Shown here in pieces: positions 16,679 to 25,939 of a DNA stretch of 64,000 nucleotides. The notes beneath the pieces were generated by a model. It was given only the letters and a program-made list of their open reading frames with translations, searched no databases and was not told the origin of the DNA. Each line of letters begins with the position of its first letter. Position 1 is the stretch's first letter. This DNA comes from CAVUAA01 sp963739345 (GTDB lineage Bacteria; Chlamydiota; Chlamydiia; Chlamydiales; JAFEGQ01): assembly GCA_963739345.1 (NCBI GenBank), contig CAVUAA010000001.1, positions 1,116,001 through 1,180,000 of the forward strand. Direction: 5' to 3'. Both the position numbers and the translations under genes were made by a program.

Positions 16679-19600
16679 GTGAAACGTCTACTCCCCATGA
16701 TTATCGCTCTGTTGGTGGTCGTCTCGACCTCTCTCATTTTTTTTGAGACGTTGGTGACGCACGCCGTCGCGTGGCAATTGGAAAAGAAATTCACCTATGC
16801 TGAGCGGGAGTTTGCCCCGGGTCATCTAGTCTACGAGCAGCCGGCGACGGAAGGGGCGGAGGCAGACCGGTTGACGGTCACCATCACCGCCCGAGTTTGG
16901 CCATTCAAGTTAAAAGTGAAGGGACGACTCGACCATCCCACTCTGCAGAGCTACAAGCGCCCCACCTTGAAACAGGGGAAGAGTTTTTGGCGGCGGATTC
17001 CTGCTGAACTGGAGCTGGTCGACGGCGAGGTGGGAGGGGGAACTCTCAACGGCGTGATCCGCCTCACCCCTCGACTCTCGGGAAGTCTTAGAGTGCGCGA
17101 TGTGACGATGACGAGCGAGAGGTGGGAGCTGACGGAGGCCTCTGGCGGTCTCGTCCTCTCGGGCGATGAGATGACCGTGGCGATCGACGGACAGCTCCGT
17201 TATCGCGATCAGGAGTGCTCGCTGAAAGTAGCCGGCCGGACAGGTCTTGGACCTAAGACTGATCTCTCGCTAGGGCTAACGTGGGGAGATGGGGCGAGCA
17301 CCGCGCTGCAGATGTGTGGGGATACGGTGCAGCTCGAGCTCGATCAGGTGGGACACGGACAGGCGGTGGTGCTACAGACCATTGCCCGCGACTACCTCCC
17401 AGCGCTCCGCCACATCAACCTCACCGAAGGGCACCTCTCGGCCTCGATCCGAGCGGAGATGGAAGGGGGCCGTTTGCGAGAGATCGAAGTGAACCGTTTC
17501 TCTAGCGAGAAACTCTCCTTTTCCTATCCACCGCTCGGCCTCAAGGGGTCGCTTGCCGCTGCCTCCGGAAAGCTGCGCGCTGACGTCACCCCGAGCAAAA
17601 AGTTCACACACATTGGAGGCGACGTGGAGATCGCCGACGGGCAGATCGCCTTCCAAGATGGCTTTGAGCTCTCTGATGTGCAGGGGCGAGTGCGGGTGCG
17701 CAACAACGTTCTTCGGGGGGGCGAACTAACTGGTCGGTGGAACGGGCTGCACGCCTCAGCCCGTCTTGGTCACATGACCCCAAAAGGTCGCGTCACCGTC
17801 ACCCTTGAAGGGAGAGGGGAAGATTTTGGCTCGTGGATTCCCGACACCTTTAAATCCGACCACCTAAAAGTGGAAGGGGGCATCTGGCAAGAGGGCTCCT
17901 ACCTCCAAGTAGAAGGAGTAGGCACTGTCAATAACGACCAGCTCCCCTTTGGCCTCCGCCTCCACCACAAATCGGGTCATCGGTCCCACTCTTGGGTGAA
18001 TCTTGCCCTCGAAATGATCGGCTATCCCTCGTTCCCCCTCCTTCCCTTCGAAACCGTCGGACTCTGTTTAGAGAGCGGCTGGCTCCGAGGCGAGGGGGTC
18101 GACGCCGCTCGCTTCGTCCAACCCATATTAAAGTCCGATGACATGCTCATCCGTGGAGAGGTGGATTTCATTGCCCGCCTTGAGGAGAAAGAGATCGCCG
18201 TCGACTACTCGGGAAGAAACGTGAACCTCGACGCCAACAGGTTCCAAGTGTTCGTCCCCAAGATGGAGGGCCTCCACTCCTTCTCCCTCATCGACGGCAC
18301 CGAGACCGGCTCCATCCCCATTCATCACGGCATCTACCTTGAAAAATCAACCGGCCTCCTCTTCACCGACACCACCTGCCAAGTGGACCTCAACGACGGC
18401 CATCTCGACGTTCACGATATCGAGACAACATGCGAAGAGCTCCACTTTGAGGGGCGGGTGATTGTCGATGCTCCCCACATCCTCATCTTCAGCCCTCAGG
18501 TGGAAGGCCCCGTCGAGGGGGCGCAGCGGATCCTCCAAAAGATCTGCCCCAACTCATCCTTCGACCTTCCCCTCGCAGGCAACGTGGCAACCACCGGCGA
18601 TGGCTTCACCCTCCGCCTCCTCCTCGGGCAAAGCGATAAAACCGAGTGTCAGATCAGCGGAGAGCTCACCCACCCCGCCTATAGCGGCGCCTTCGCCTAC
18701 GACCACGTCGACCACTCCCTTGCCATTACGCAGCTCTCCGTCGGCGGCCCAGAAGTTGCGATCAAAGATGGGGCCGTTCGAGTTGGCGGCTTCCCTAAAG
18801 GAGCCGTCGAACTCACCCTTCCGATCACCAAAGCTGGCGCCCAGATCGCCTGCGTGGAAGGGAGTTTGAGCGACAACATTCTCTCCCTAAAAACTGCGGA
18901 AGGGGGGCTTACCGCCGCCCTTGCTCCCCTAGATGAGGGGTGGGAAATCTCATCCTTGAACGCCTCCTACAAGGGTAAGCAGGTGGAGAGCTCTGAGCCG
19001 TTCAGCTGCACCCTCTCTGACCGACTGCAGCTGAGAAATGCCAACCTGCAGATGGGTGGCCACCCCATTCTATTCCGAAGTGTCTCCATTAATTTTAGCG
19101 ATCAGGGGCCCCGCGCCCAGGCGATCGCTCGGTTGAAAGGAGTCGACTACTGGCTCACTCTTTTGGGCAATGAATTGGTCATCTCCGAACTTGGTGCCAA
19201 AGCAACCCCCAAACCCGTTCAGCCCCTTACGCTGACACTCTCCCCCCACATCACCGCAGCCCGCGGTTCTCTTAGCGGTTTCACGTTCGACTTGGCGGCA
19301 AGCGATCAACCGAACCACTTCGAGGGAACCGTTGCAAATCAGGACGGCTACCGCCTCAGCGGCCACTTTTCCACAGAAAACGATGACTGGACCGCTCTCT
19401 CCTTTGAGGGCCAGCTGCTCGCCAACAACTTCACCTGCCTCAACTACCACCTCTCATCCCTACGGGCCAACCTCTCGTTCTCCCCAAGAGAGCTCACCCT
19501 CAGCTCACTCCGCCTCAACGACCCCAGCGGCGCCCTCCAAGTCAACCGGTTGAATGCCCAAAAAGATGCAAACGACATCTGGCAGTTCCACGTTCCTCAT

Positions 19601-20110
19601 CTCACCTTCCAAAGCTTCCGCCCCTCCATCCTCTCCCACATTGACGGCCGCCCCATCCGCCCCCGCACCTTCACCCTCACCGAGGGCGAGATCCACCACC
19701 TCATGGGCAATAGCAGCGGAACCCACACCTGGACCGGCCTCGGTTCCTTCTCCTTCATCAACCCCCCTAAACACTCCCCCGCTGGCACCCCCTTTGCCAT
19801 CCCCGACCAGATTCTCGGCAAGCTCGGCCTCGACCTCGGCGCCCTCGTCCCCTCCTTCGGCAAGGTCTCCTTCCACGTCCGCAATGACTACATCTTCCTC
19901 TCCAACTTCGACAACGTCTTCAGCCGTAGCCACCGCTCCCAATTCTTTCTCGACCCCGCCCGCCCCTCCTCCATCGGCCTCAACGGCCGCCTCAGCCTTC
20001 ACTTCCGGATGAAACAGAACAACCTCCTCCTCAAATTAACCGAGAGATTCAATCTCGCCGTCGGCGGCACCCTCGAGAAACCCCGCTACGGCCTCGAACC
20101 ACGCACATGA
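16679..20110 (+). CDS. Giant AsmA/TamB-like envelope protein
   Basis: An 1143-aa protein with an N-terminal membrane anchor (LLPMIIALLVVVSTSLIFF) followed by about 1100 residues of repeating beta-strand sequence. It ends with LNGRLSLHFRMKQNNLLLKL and VGGTLEKPRYGLEP, a pattern seen at the C-termini of AsmA/YhdP/TamB-type proteins. These form long periplasmic bridges proposed to move phospholipid or help outer-membrane assembly. GTG 16679 is preferred over GTG 16673 because TAGAAT (16665-16670) ends 8 nt before it. It is divergent from nqrB and overlaps comF by 4 bp. Family placement is by pattern, so moderately certain. Confidence 0.65.
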   Translation: MKRLLPMIIALLVVVSTSLIFFETLVTHAVAWQLEKKFTYAEREFAPGHLVYEQPATEGAEADRLTVTITARVWPFKLKVKGRLDHPTLQSYKRPTLKQGKSFWRRIPAELELVDGEVGGGTLNGVIRLTPRLSGSLRVRDVTMTSERWELTEASGGLVLSGDEMTVAIDGQLRYRDQECSLKVAGRTGLGPKTDLSLGLTWGDGASTALQMCGDTVQLELDQVGHGQAVVLQTIARDYLPALRHINLTEGHLSASIRAEMEGGRLREIEVNRFSSEKLSFSYPPLGLKGSLAAASGKLRADVTPSKKFTHIGGDVEIADGQIAFQDGFELSDVQGRVRVRNNVLRGGELTGRWNGLHASARLGHMTPKGRVTVTLEGRGEDFGSWIPDTFKSDHLKVEGGIWQEGSYLQVEGVGTVNNDQLPFGLRLHHKSGHRSHSWVNLALEMIGYPSFPLLPFETVGLCLESGWLRGEGVDAARFVQPILKSDDMLIRGEVDFIARLEEKEIAVDYSGRNVNLDANRFQVFVPKMEGLHSFSLIDGTETGSIPIHHGIYLEKSTGLLFTDTTCQVDLNDGHLDVHDIETTCEELHFEGRVIVDAPHILIFSPQVEGPVEGAQRILQKICPNSSFDLPLAGNVATTGDGFTLRLLLGQSDKTECQISGELTHPAYSGAFAYDHVDHSLAITQLSVGGPEVAIKDGAVRVGGFPKGAVELTLPITKAGAQIACVEGSLSDNILSLKTAEGGLTAALAPLDEGWEISSLNASYKGKQVESSEPFSCTLSDRLQLRNANLQMGGHPILFRSVSINFSDQGPRAQAIARLKGVDYWLTLLGNELVISELGAKATPKPVQPLTLTLSPHITAARGSLSGFTFDLAASDQPNHFEGTVANQDGYRLSGHFSTENDDWTALSFEGQLLANNFTCLNYHLSSLRANLSFSPRELTLSSLRLNDPSGALQVNRLNAQKDANDIWQFHVPHLTFQSFRPSILSHIDGRPIRPRTFTLTEGEIHHLMGNSSGTHTWTGLGSFSFINPPKHSPAGTPFAIPDQILGKLGLDLGALVPSFGKVSFHVRNDYIFLSNFDNVFSRSHRSQFFLDPARPSSIGLNGRLSLHFRMKQNNLLLKLTERFNLAVGGTLEKPRYGLEPRT

Positions 20111-20955
20111 GGTGGCTCCTCGACATCGTCTACCCCCGCCACTGCCTCGTCTGCAGCGCCCCTGCAGCACACTCCCTCTGCGATGATTGCAGCCACCAGC
20201 TCGTCCTCTTTGATAACACCCACCGCTGCCCCACCTGTTTCCGCGAAAAGCTAGTACCCCATCCAGAAAGTTCTGACAAGTTGAGCGCGGCTGACCTCCC
20301 AGATGCTTCGTTGCGCTGCTTCGGCGATGAACACATCGCCTCCATCGCGCGCCTCGCCTCTGGGGGTCGCGCCTTCTCAACTTCCCAGAACTTTCTGGAT
20401 GGAGTACTAGGCCTCTGCCGCCACTGCCATAAAGACCCCATGCCTTTCGATCGGCTTGCCGCCGCCCTCCCCCTCGCCCCCACCGCTCCCCTCCTTTCCG
20501 CTCTCCGGCGGCGCCAACTTCACCTCGCCCGTCCCCTCGCAAGCTTCCTCGTTGCTCAACTGATCGCACTCGACTGGCCTACCCCCGACATCATCATCCC
20601 CGTCCCCCGCCGCCTCCCCTACGGCTTCCACCACACCCACCTCCTCGCCAAAGAGACCGCCCTCCTCCTCCACCGCCCCCTCGCCACCCCTCTCCGCCGC
20701 CGCATCGGCGACTATCCCCAATCGGCTCTCACCCCCAAAGAGCGCCTCGCCCTCTCCCGTGACCGCTTCCGCCTCCGCCGCAACACCCTCGACGACAAGA
20801 TCCTCCTTCTCATCGACGACAGCATGACCACCCGCACCACCATGCGCCGCTGCGGCGAACACCTCCGCGACGCCTTCCCCAAACAACTCTATGGCCTCAC
20901 CATCGCCATGCCCGACACCGACACCGCCACTAGTGACGCAAGCACGTCGTTTTAA
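20107..20955 (+). CDS. comF: ComF-family phosphoribosyltransferase with palindrome insertion
   Basis: A 282-aa ComF/GntX protein linked in other bacteria to DNA uptake. The N-terminus holds a zinc-ribbon-type set of pairs: CLVC (13-16), CDDC (25-28), CPTC (about 42-45) and CRHC (about 104-107). The C-terminal PRTase domain has IIPVPRRLPYGFHHTHLLAKE and the PRPP loop ILLIDDSMTTRTTMRRC. Between CPTCFREK and GLCRHC, where homologues have only a short linker, lie about 53 extra codons (49-101). They are encoded entirely by palindromic element A. The reading frame remains open through it. It probably belongs to one transcript with the AsmA-like gene. Confidence 0.88.
   Translation: MRWLLDIVYPRHCLVCSAPAAHSLCDDCSHQLVLFDNTHRCPTCFREKLVPHPESSDKLSAADLPDASLRCFGDEHIASIARLASGGRAFSTSQNFLDGVLGLCRHCHKDPMPFDRLAAALPLAPTAPLLSALRRRQLHLARPLASFLVAQLIALDWPTPDIIIPVPRRLPYGFHHTHLLAKETALLLHRPLATPLRRRIGDYPQSALTPKERLALSRDRFRLRRNTLDDKILLLIDDSMTTRTTMRRCGEHLRDAFPKQLYGLTIAMPDTDTATSDASTSF
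20251..20410. repeat. Palindromic element A, inserted in frame in comF
   Basis: Outer arms run 20251-20285 and 20376-20410, beginning CTAGTAC and ending GTACTAG, and match over about 31 of 35 positions including CCATCCAGAAAGTTCTG. The inside contains a second palindrome near 20321-20340 (GGCGATGAACACATCGCC). The complement of 20286-20350 matches the inside of element B (36413-36479) at about 64 of 69 bases. The element codes without a stop in the comF frame. Confidence 0.85.
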
Positions 20956-20991
20956 CCCTACTCAGATTACGTCCACGTAATTTGAGTAGGG
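20956..20991. terminator. Palindrome P3 directly after comF (possible terminator)
   Basis: CCCTACTCA (20956-20964) pairs with TGAGTAGGG (20983-20991), and an inner ATTACG/CGTAAT stem encloses TCCA. It begins at the base after the comF stop codon. A T-rich tract does not follow, so intrinsic termination is uncertain. Confidence 0.5.
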
Positions 20992-21000
20992 TCAATCTCT

Positions 21001-21188
21001 GGGGTCAGGCCTGACATCATGACATCTCTCAAATATATACTAGCTAAGGTTGCTGCCAGGCACGGAATCTCAACGGCGCGCGGCGCGCACCAAACGGCAA
21101 TAAAGGCCCGGGTTACCCGAGTACGGAGAGGCGTTACAACCTCAGCTAGTATATATTTGAGAGATGTCATGATGTCAGGCCTGACCCC
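21001..21188. repeat. Element D: 188-bp unit with perfect 45-bp inverted arms
   Basis: Arms 21001-21045 and 21144-21188 are exact reverse complements over 45 bp and extend to 52 bp with one mismatch. Each outer end carries GGGGTCAGGCCTGAC. The 84-bp centre (about 21053-21136) is G+C-rich with GGCGCGCGGCGCGC and GGCCCGGGTTACCCGAG and shows no gene. This looks like a non-autonomous mobile or hairpin-RNA element between comF and bshB1. A TATAAT at 21193-21198 lies just outside the right end and could drive bshB1. Confidence 0.85.
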
Positions 21189-21242
21189 AAACTATAATGG
21201 GAGCGTCTTTCCCTGATCAAGGAGATCTGTTAGGCTCGCGAC

Positions 21243-21923
21243 ATGGTTGATATTCTTGCGATAGGGGCCCACCCCGACGACATTGAATTTGGTGCAGGGG
21301 GCATTTTGGCCAAGGCAGTAGCCGATGGGCAGAGTGTTGCAATGTGCGATCTGACGCTTGGGCAGAAAGGGACCAACGGGACGCCCAAAATTCGGAAACA
21401 AGAGGCGCTCCGAGCAGCTGCGCTGCTCGGAGCCGAGCGGGAGTTTCTCGACTTTGATGATTGTGAGGTGAGCGACTGCTGCGAAGGGCGGACCGAGCTC
21501 GCCCGCGTCATCCGCCACTACAAGCCCCGCCTCGTCCTGGCGCCCATGTTCGACGGCGTCCGCAACCACCCCGATCACGTCGCCACCGGCCTCCTCGCCC
21601 GCAACGCCTGCCGCTACGCCCGCTTCCGCAATATTCTTCCCAAGACTCCCATCCACACCGTCGAAGGAATTCTTCACTACCCGCAAGGGGGATGTCCCCC
21701 CGACTTCCTCGTCGACATCACCCCCCATCTCGACATGTGGAAAGCGCTCATCAGCTGCCACAAAAGCCAGCTCCAATCCCGCCCCTACCTCGATTGGGTG
21801 CTCGCCGGCGCCCGCACCGCCGGCATCTCTATCGGCTGTGAATACGCCCAAGGACTCGTCAAAGGGAATCCGATCGCCATCAGCAACATCCTACAAATCT
21901 CCCGCGGCACCCGAGAGCTGTGA
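21243..21923 (+). CDS. bshB1: LmbE/PIG-L deacetylase, BshB1-like
   Basis: Second enzyme of bacillithiol synthesis, removing acetate from GlcNAc-malate. The 226-aa zinc deacetylase has the AHPDD motif near residue 9 and HPDH near 110. DLTLGQKGTNGTPKIRKQEA is a signature I associate with BshB1 rather than other LmbE proteins. The presence of bshA 6.7 kb downstream in the same orientation strengthens the call. No bshC is present in this window. The start has only a distant AAGGAG. TATAAT at 21193-21198 is a plausible -10. Confidence 0.78.
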   Translation: MVDILAIGAHPDDIEFGAGGILAKAVADGQSVAMCDLTLGQKGTNGTPKIRKQEALRAAALLGAEREFLDFDDCEVSDCCEGRTELARVIRHYKPRLVLAPMFDGVRNHPDHVATGLLARNACRYARFRNILPKTPIHTVEGILHYPQGGCPPDFLVDITPHLDMWKALISCHKSQLQSRPYLDWVLAGARTAGISIGCEYAQGLVKGNPIAISNILQISRGTREL

Positions 21924-21952
21924 ACCTATCCATAAAATGATGCCGACGCCTT

Positions 21953-23488
21953 ATGACTAGACTGATAATTGACGCCCTTCTCGATCCAGCAGCCTACCCC
22001 CAACCGACAAGTCGGGTTGACCTGGCGCAAACCCAGATGTCGATCGTTTTTATCACAGACACCCTCGTCTACAAAATCAAGAAACCGGTCGATCTCGGAT
22101 ATTTAGACTACACCACGCTCGAAAAACGACACCACTTCTGCGAGCGCGAGGTGGAGCTCAACAGACGACTCAGCCCCGATATCTACCTAGGAGTCGTCCC
22201 CATTACCCGAGCGGAAAGTGGCTACCAAGTTGAAGGAAACGGAGAGGTGGTTGAGTGGGCCGTTAAGATGCGTCGTCTCCCCCTCGAACAGGGGATGGAC
22301 ATACTGCTAGAAAAAAATAGTGTCTCCGATGAGATGATCGCCAGCTTGGCAAAAAAGCTCGCCAGGTTTCACGAGCAAGCAGATGTGGTCGATGACAACG
22401 GTGGCCTCGATGTGGTCCGCAGAAATACGGAGGAAAACTTTGTCCAGACCAAAAAATATATCGGACGCACCCTCTCTGACACGACACTTGCAACGATCAA
22501 GAACTATACCGAACAGTTCATCAACGGACACGCAGAATTACTGCAACAAAGGGTGGATGAGGGAAGAATTCGCGACGGACATGGTGACCTTCATGCCAAC
22601 CATATCTGCTTCACGAACGAGATCACCGTATACGACTGCATCGAATTCAACGACCGATTTCGACAGTGCGATGTCGCCTCCGAAGTAGCCTTTCTGACCA
22701 TGGATATGGATCACTATGGGCGTGCCGACCTCGCTCACAAGTTTGTTAAAAAATACCTAGAATACAGCGATGACAAGGACTTAATAAAACTTATCACATT
22801 CTACAAATGCTACTTATCATACGTAAGAGGGAAAGTAGATAGCTTCAAAGCCGACGACCCCGATGTTCCCAAAGAAGAGCAAAGAGAGGCTAAAGAGAGG
22901 GCCACCAGCTATTTCGACCTCTCCCTTGCCTACACCTACCAAAAACCTTTGCTTCTAATCACCATGGGGCTAGTTGGAACAGGAAAGAGCCACTTTGCCC
23001 ACGCCCTTGCAAAGCGGGTAGCGGCGGTGATCATCTCGTCGGACGTAACCCGCAAAAAGCTGGCCAAAATCCCGCTAACAGAACCAAGAGCGGTCGCCTA
23101 CGGCACAGACATCTACTCTCCCGATTTCACCAGGAAAACCTACGACCGGCTCTACCTCGAAGCGAGCGATCTTTTAGAAAGTGGCAGATCAGTGATCCTC
23201 GACGCCTCTTTTCTTAGCAACGAAGAGAGGGAGCGGGCAAAACAGCTCGCAACTCATACGGGGGCCCACTTTTTCATTATCGAATGCGTTCTAGACGAGG
23301 AGGTGGCGAAACAAAGGATTGATAGGCGGTGGGAGGAGGGGACGGTCTCTGATGGGCGGTGGGAGATTTATAGACAGCAAAATCAGCAACAAGTTAAAGA
23401 AGAAAATATAGGCGCAACAATAGACTCCGCCCAGTCGACAACGACCAACCTACGAAAGGTACTAGACCTGATTTATGGCAGCTGTTGA
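21953..23488 (+). CDS. Aminoglycoside-phosphotransferase-like/AAA kinase fusion
   Basis: A 511-aa two-domain protein. Residues 1-320 resemble the APH/choline-kinase fold, with HGDLHANHICF (Brenner-type catalytic loop) and IEFNDRFRQCDVASEVAFL. Residues 330-511 are a P-loop kinase with Walker A GLVGTGKSHFA near 340. This COG2187-COG0645 fusion occurs in many bacteria with unknown substrate. It lies 29 nt after bshB1 and overlaps ahcY by 14 bp, so it belongs to the bacillithiol/methyl-cycle cluster. A small sugar or amino-alcohol substrate is conceivable but not shown. Confidence 0.8.
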   Translation: MTRLIIDALLDPAAYPQPTSRVDLAQTQMSIVFITDTLVYKIKKPVDLGYLDYTTLEKRHHFCEREVELNRRLSPDIYLGVVPITRAESGYQVEGNGEVVEWAVKMRRLPLEQGMDILLEKNSVSDEMIASLAKKLARFHEQADVVDDNGGLDVVRRNTEENFVQTKKYIGRTLSDTTLATIKNYTEQFINGHAELLQQRVDEGRIRDGHGDLHANHICFTNEITVYDCIEFNDRFRQCDVASEVAFLTMDMDHYGRADLAHKFVKKYLEYSDDKDLIKLITFYKCYLSYVRGKVDSFKADDPDVPKEEQREAKERATSYFDLSLAYTYQKPLLLITMGLVGTGKSHFAHALAKRVAAVIISSDVTRKKLAKIPLTEPRAVAYGTDIYSPDFTRKTYDRLYLEASDLLESGRSVILDASFLSNEERERAKQLATHTGAHFFIIECVLDEEVAKQRIDRRWEEGTVSDGRWEIYRQQNQQQVKEENIGATIDSAQSTTTNLRKVLDLIYGSC

Positions 23489-24737
23489 ACACGACATCAA
23501 AGACCTCTCTCTAGCAAAAGCCGGACAGCAGCGGATCGAATGGGCGGCCCGAGAGATGCCAGTGCTTGGCCAAATCCGGGAGCGATTTGCTAAGGAAAAG
23601 CCGCTCCAAGGGCTCCGCCTAGCCACCTGCCTTCACATGACCACTGAGACGGCCAATCTCCTTCTCACTCTACAGGCTGGCGGAGCAGAGCTCTATTCTT
23701 GCGCTTCAAACCCGCTGAGCACTCAAGACGATGTGACAGCAGCCCTTGTCGCCGCTGGAGTTCCCACCTTTGCCATCAATGGAGAAAACCTCAATACCTA
23801 CGCCCAGCACATCGATCGGGTACTTGACATCGCTCCCCACCTGACCGTCGACGATGGGGCCGATCTCGTTGCGAGAGTGCACACCAAAAGACGCGACCTG
23901 ATCCCAGGGATTATTGGAGGAACGGAGGAAACCACCACAGGAGTGGTCCGGCTCCAGAGCCTCGAGAAATCGGGCGCGCTGATGTATCCCGTTATTGCAG
24001 TTAATGACGCCAAGACCAAACACTTCTTCGACAACAGGTATGGCACCGGCCAGAGCACTCTTGACGGGGTGATCCGCGCCACCAACATGCTCATTGCCGG
24101 AAAGAAGTTTGTCGTCTGTGGCTACGGCTGGTGCGGCCACGGCCTCGCCTCTCGCGCCAAAGGGCATGGAGCCGATGTCCTGGTGGTCGAAGTGGACCCT
24201 GTTCGCGCACTCGAGGCGGTCATGGATGGATTTCGGGTGATGCCGCTTGTCGAGGCGGCCAAGGAGGGTGATATCTTCATCACTGTTAGCGGGAACAAAA
24301 ATGTGCTCGATCGCGCCCATTTCGAAGTGATGAAAAATGGAGCCATCATCGCCAACAGCGGCCATTTTGATTCCGAGATCAACATCCCGGCGCTGAGCGA
24401 AATGGCAAAGAGTCGACAAGTCGTCCGCCCTCTCATCGAGCAATTTACGCTTGCCAATGGTCGCCATATCTGTCTCCTAGCAGAAGGGCGCCTGGTCAAC
24501 CTTGCAGCGGCCGAGGGGCACCCAGCGAGCGTGATGGACATGAGCTTCGCCAACCAAGCCCTCTCAGTCGAACACCTCGTGAGAAACAGAGGCAAGTTGG
24601 AACTCAAGGTCTATCCCGTACCAGAAGAGATTGACCAACAGGTGGCGCGACACAAACTACAAGCGATGGGTATCAAAATTGATCAGCTCACCGAAGAGCA
24701 AGCGAACTATCTCGCAAGCTGGCAAGAGGGAACCTAA
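23475..24737 (+). CDS. ahcY: Adenosylhomocysteinase
   Basis: Cleaves S-adenosylhomocysteine to adenosine and homocysteine using bound NAD. The 420-aa protein shows the NAD site GYGWCGHGLASRAKGHGA near residue 216 and the typical LAEGRLVNLAAAEGHPASVMD block near 335. The starting ATG lies inside the end of the kinase fusion, and metK follows 2 nt after the stop. It removes the SAH left by methyltransferases such as the one at 26920. Confidence 0.97.
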   Translation: MAAVEHDIKDLSLAKAGQQRIEWAAREMPVLGQIRERFAKEKPLQGLRLATCLHMTTETANLLLTLQAGGAELYSCASNPLSTQDDVTAALVAAGVPTFAINGENLNTYAQHIDRVLDIAPHLTVDDGADLVARVHTKRRDLIPGIIGGTEETTTGVVRLQSLEKSGALMYPVIAVNDAKTKHFFDNRYGTGQSTLDGVIRATNMLIAGKKFVVCGYGWCGHGLASRAKGHGADVLVVEVDPVRALEAVMDGFRVMPLVEAAKEGDIFITVSGNKNVLDRAHFEVMKNGAIIANSGHFDSEINIPALSEMAKSRQVVRPLIEQFTLANGRHICLLAEGRLVNLAAAEGHPASVMDMSFANQALSVEHLVRNRGKLELKVYPVPEEIDQQVARHKLQAMGIKIDQLTEEQANYLASWQEGT

Positions 24738-24739
24738 TT

Positions 24740-25939
24740 TTGAGCAACTTGCACAACTACCTACTCACCGCCGAGTCTGTGACGGAAGGGCACCCAGATA
24801 AATTATGCGACCAGATTTCTGACGCAATTCTAGATGAAATTCTGAAACAAGATAGCCATGCTCGTGTGGCGTGCGAGACAGCTGTGACTACCGGGTTCAT
24901 CCTCATTCTCGGAGAGGTCACTACCTCCAGCCACGTCGATATCCCCTCAATTGCACGAAAAGTTGTCCTTGAGGCCGGCTACTCTCACCCCGAGTACGGC
25001 TTCAACGGCGAGACGTGCGGAGTGATGGTATCACTCAAGGAGCAGTCATCAGATATTGCCCTCGGCGTCGATAGATCGCAGGAGGCAAAAGCAGGTTCTG
25101 GAACCGATGAACTTGATATCACAGGGGCAGGCGACCAGGGAGTGATGGTGGGCTACGCCTGCATGGAGACCCCTGAGCTGATGCCGATGCCTATCCTATT
25201 AGCTCATAAACTGTGTCAACGGCTTGCCGAAGTGCGAAAGAATGGCACCCTCCCCTACCTCCGTCCCGATGGAAAGTCGCAGGTGAGCGTTGAGTATCAA
25301 AACGGAGTGCCACTCCGAGTAGATAGCGTTGTCATCAGCACCCAACACAGCGCCGATATGAGCCGAAGTCAGATCGCCCATGAGGTCGTCGAGCATGTAG
25401 TCAAAGAAGTGATCCCCGCCGCCCTGCTCGACGCCAACACAAAATTCTATGTGAACGCCACCGGACTGTTTGTGATCGGAGGGCCCGTTTCTGATACCGG
25501 ATTTACCGGGCGGAAGAACGTTGTCGACAACTACGGTCCCGCCGTCCCTCACGGCGGGGGAGCTTTCTCCGGAAAGGATCCGACCAAGGTCGACCGCTCG
25601 GCCGCCTACATGGCCCGCTACATTGCCAAGAATGTGGTGGCAGCTGGCCTCGCTGACCAGGTACAGGTTGAAGTCTCCTATGTGATCGGAGTGGCTCGCC
25701 CCCTCTCCATCGCCATTGAGACCTTTGACACCGCTAAAACGGATGAGTCGACAATTCTGGAGCTTGTCCACAAACACTTCGATCTAAGGCCCGCAGCGAT
25801 CATCCAATCGCTCGACCTTCGCCGCCCCATCTACCGCCAGACAGCTGCCTACGGACACTTCGGCCGCCACGATATCGAACTCCCTTGGGAGCAAACCGAT
25901 AAAGCCGAGCTTCTCAAGCAGGAGGCGATGGTCAAATGA
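24740..25939 (+). CDS. metK: S-adenosylmethionine synthetase
   Basis: Makes SAM from methionine and ATP. The 399-aa protein has ESVTEGHPDKLCDQISDAILD at the start, GAGDQGVMVGYA near 133 and GGGAFSGKDPTKVDRSAAYMAR near 272, all family signatures. It starts at TTG 24740, 2 nt after ahcY, and overlaps the next gene by ATGA. The animal-pathogenic Chlamydia I know lack metK and take up SAM, so its presence here is notable. Confidence 0.97.
   Translation: MSNLHNYLLTAESVTEGHPDKLCDQISDAILDEILKQDSHARVACETAVTTGFILILGEVTTSSHVDIPSIARKVVLEAGYSHPEYGFNGETCGVMVSLKEQSSDIALGVDRSQEAKAGSGTDELDITGAGDQGVMVGYACMETPELMPMPILLAHKLCQRLAEVRKNGTLPYLRPDGKSQVSVEYQNGVPLRVDSVVISTQHSADMSRSQIAHEVVEHVVKEVIPAALLDANTKFYVNATGLFVIGGPVSDTGFTGRKNVVDNYGPAVPHGGGAFSGKDPTKVDRSAAYMARYIAKNVVAAGLADQVQVEVSYVIGVARPLSIAIETFDTAKTDESTILELVHKHFDLRPAAIIQSLDLRRPIYRQTAAYGHFGRHDIELPWEQTDKAELLKQEAMVK

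Noticed and set aside
19505..20012. Long overlapping frames on both strands in C-rich genes (also around 41000 and 42200)
   Set aside because: Strong third-position G/C bias in the true genes keeps other frames open; the products are low-complexity Ser/Pro/Thr or Gly/Glu/Val chains.
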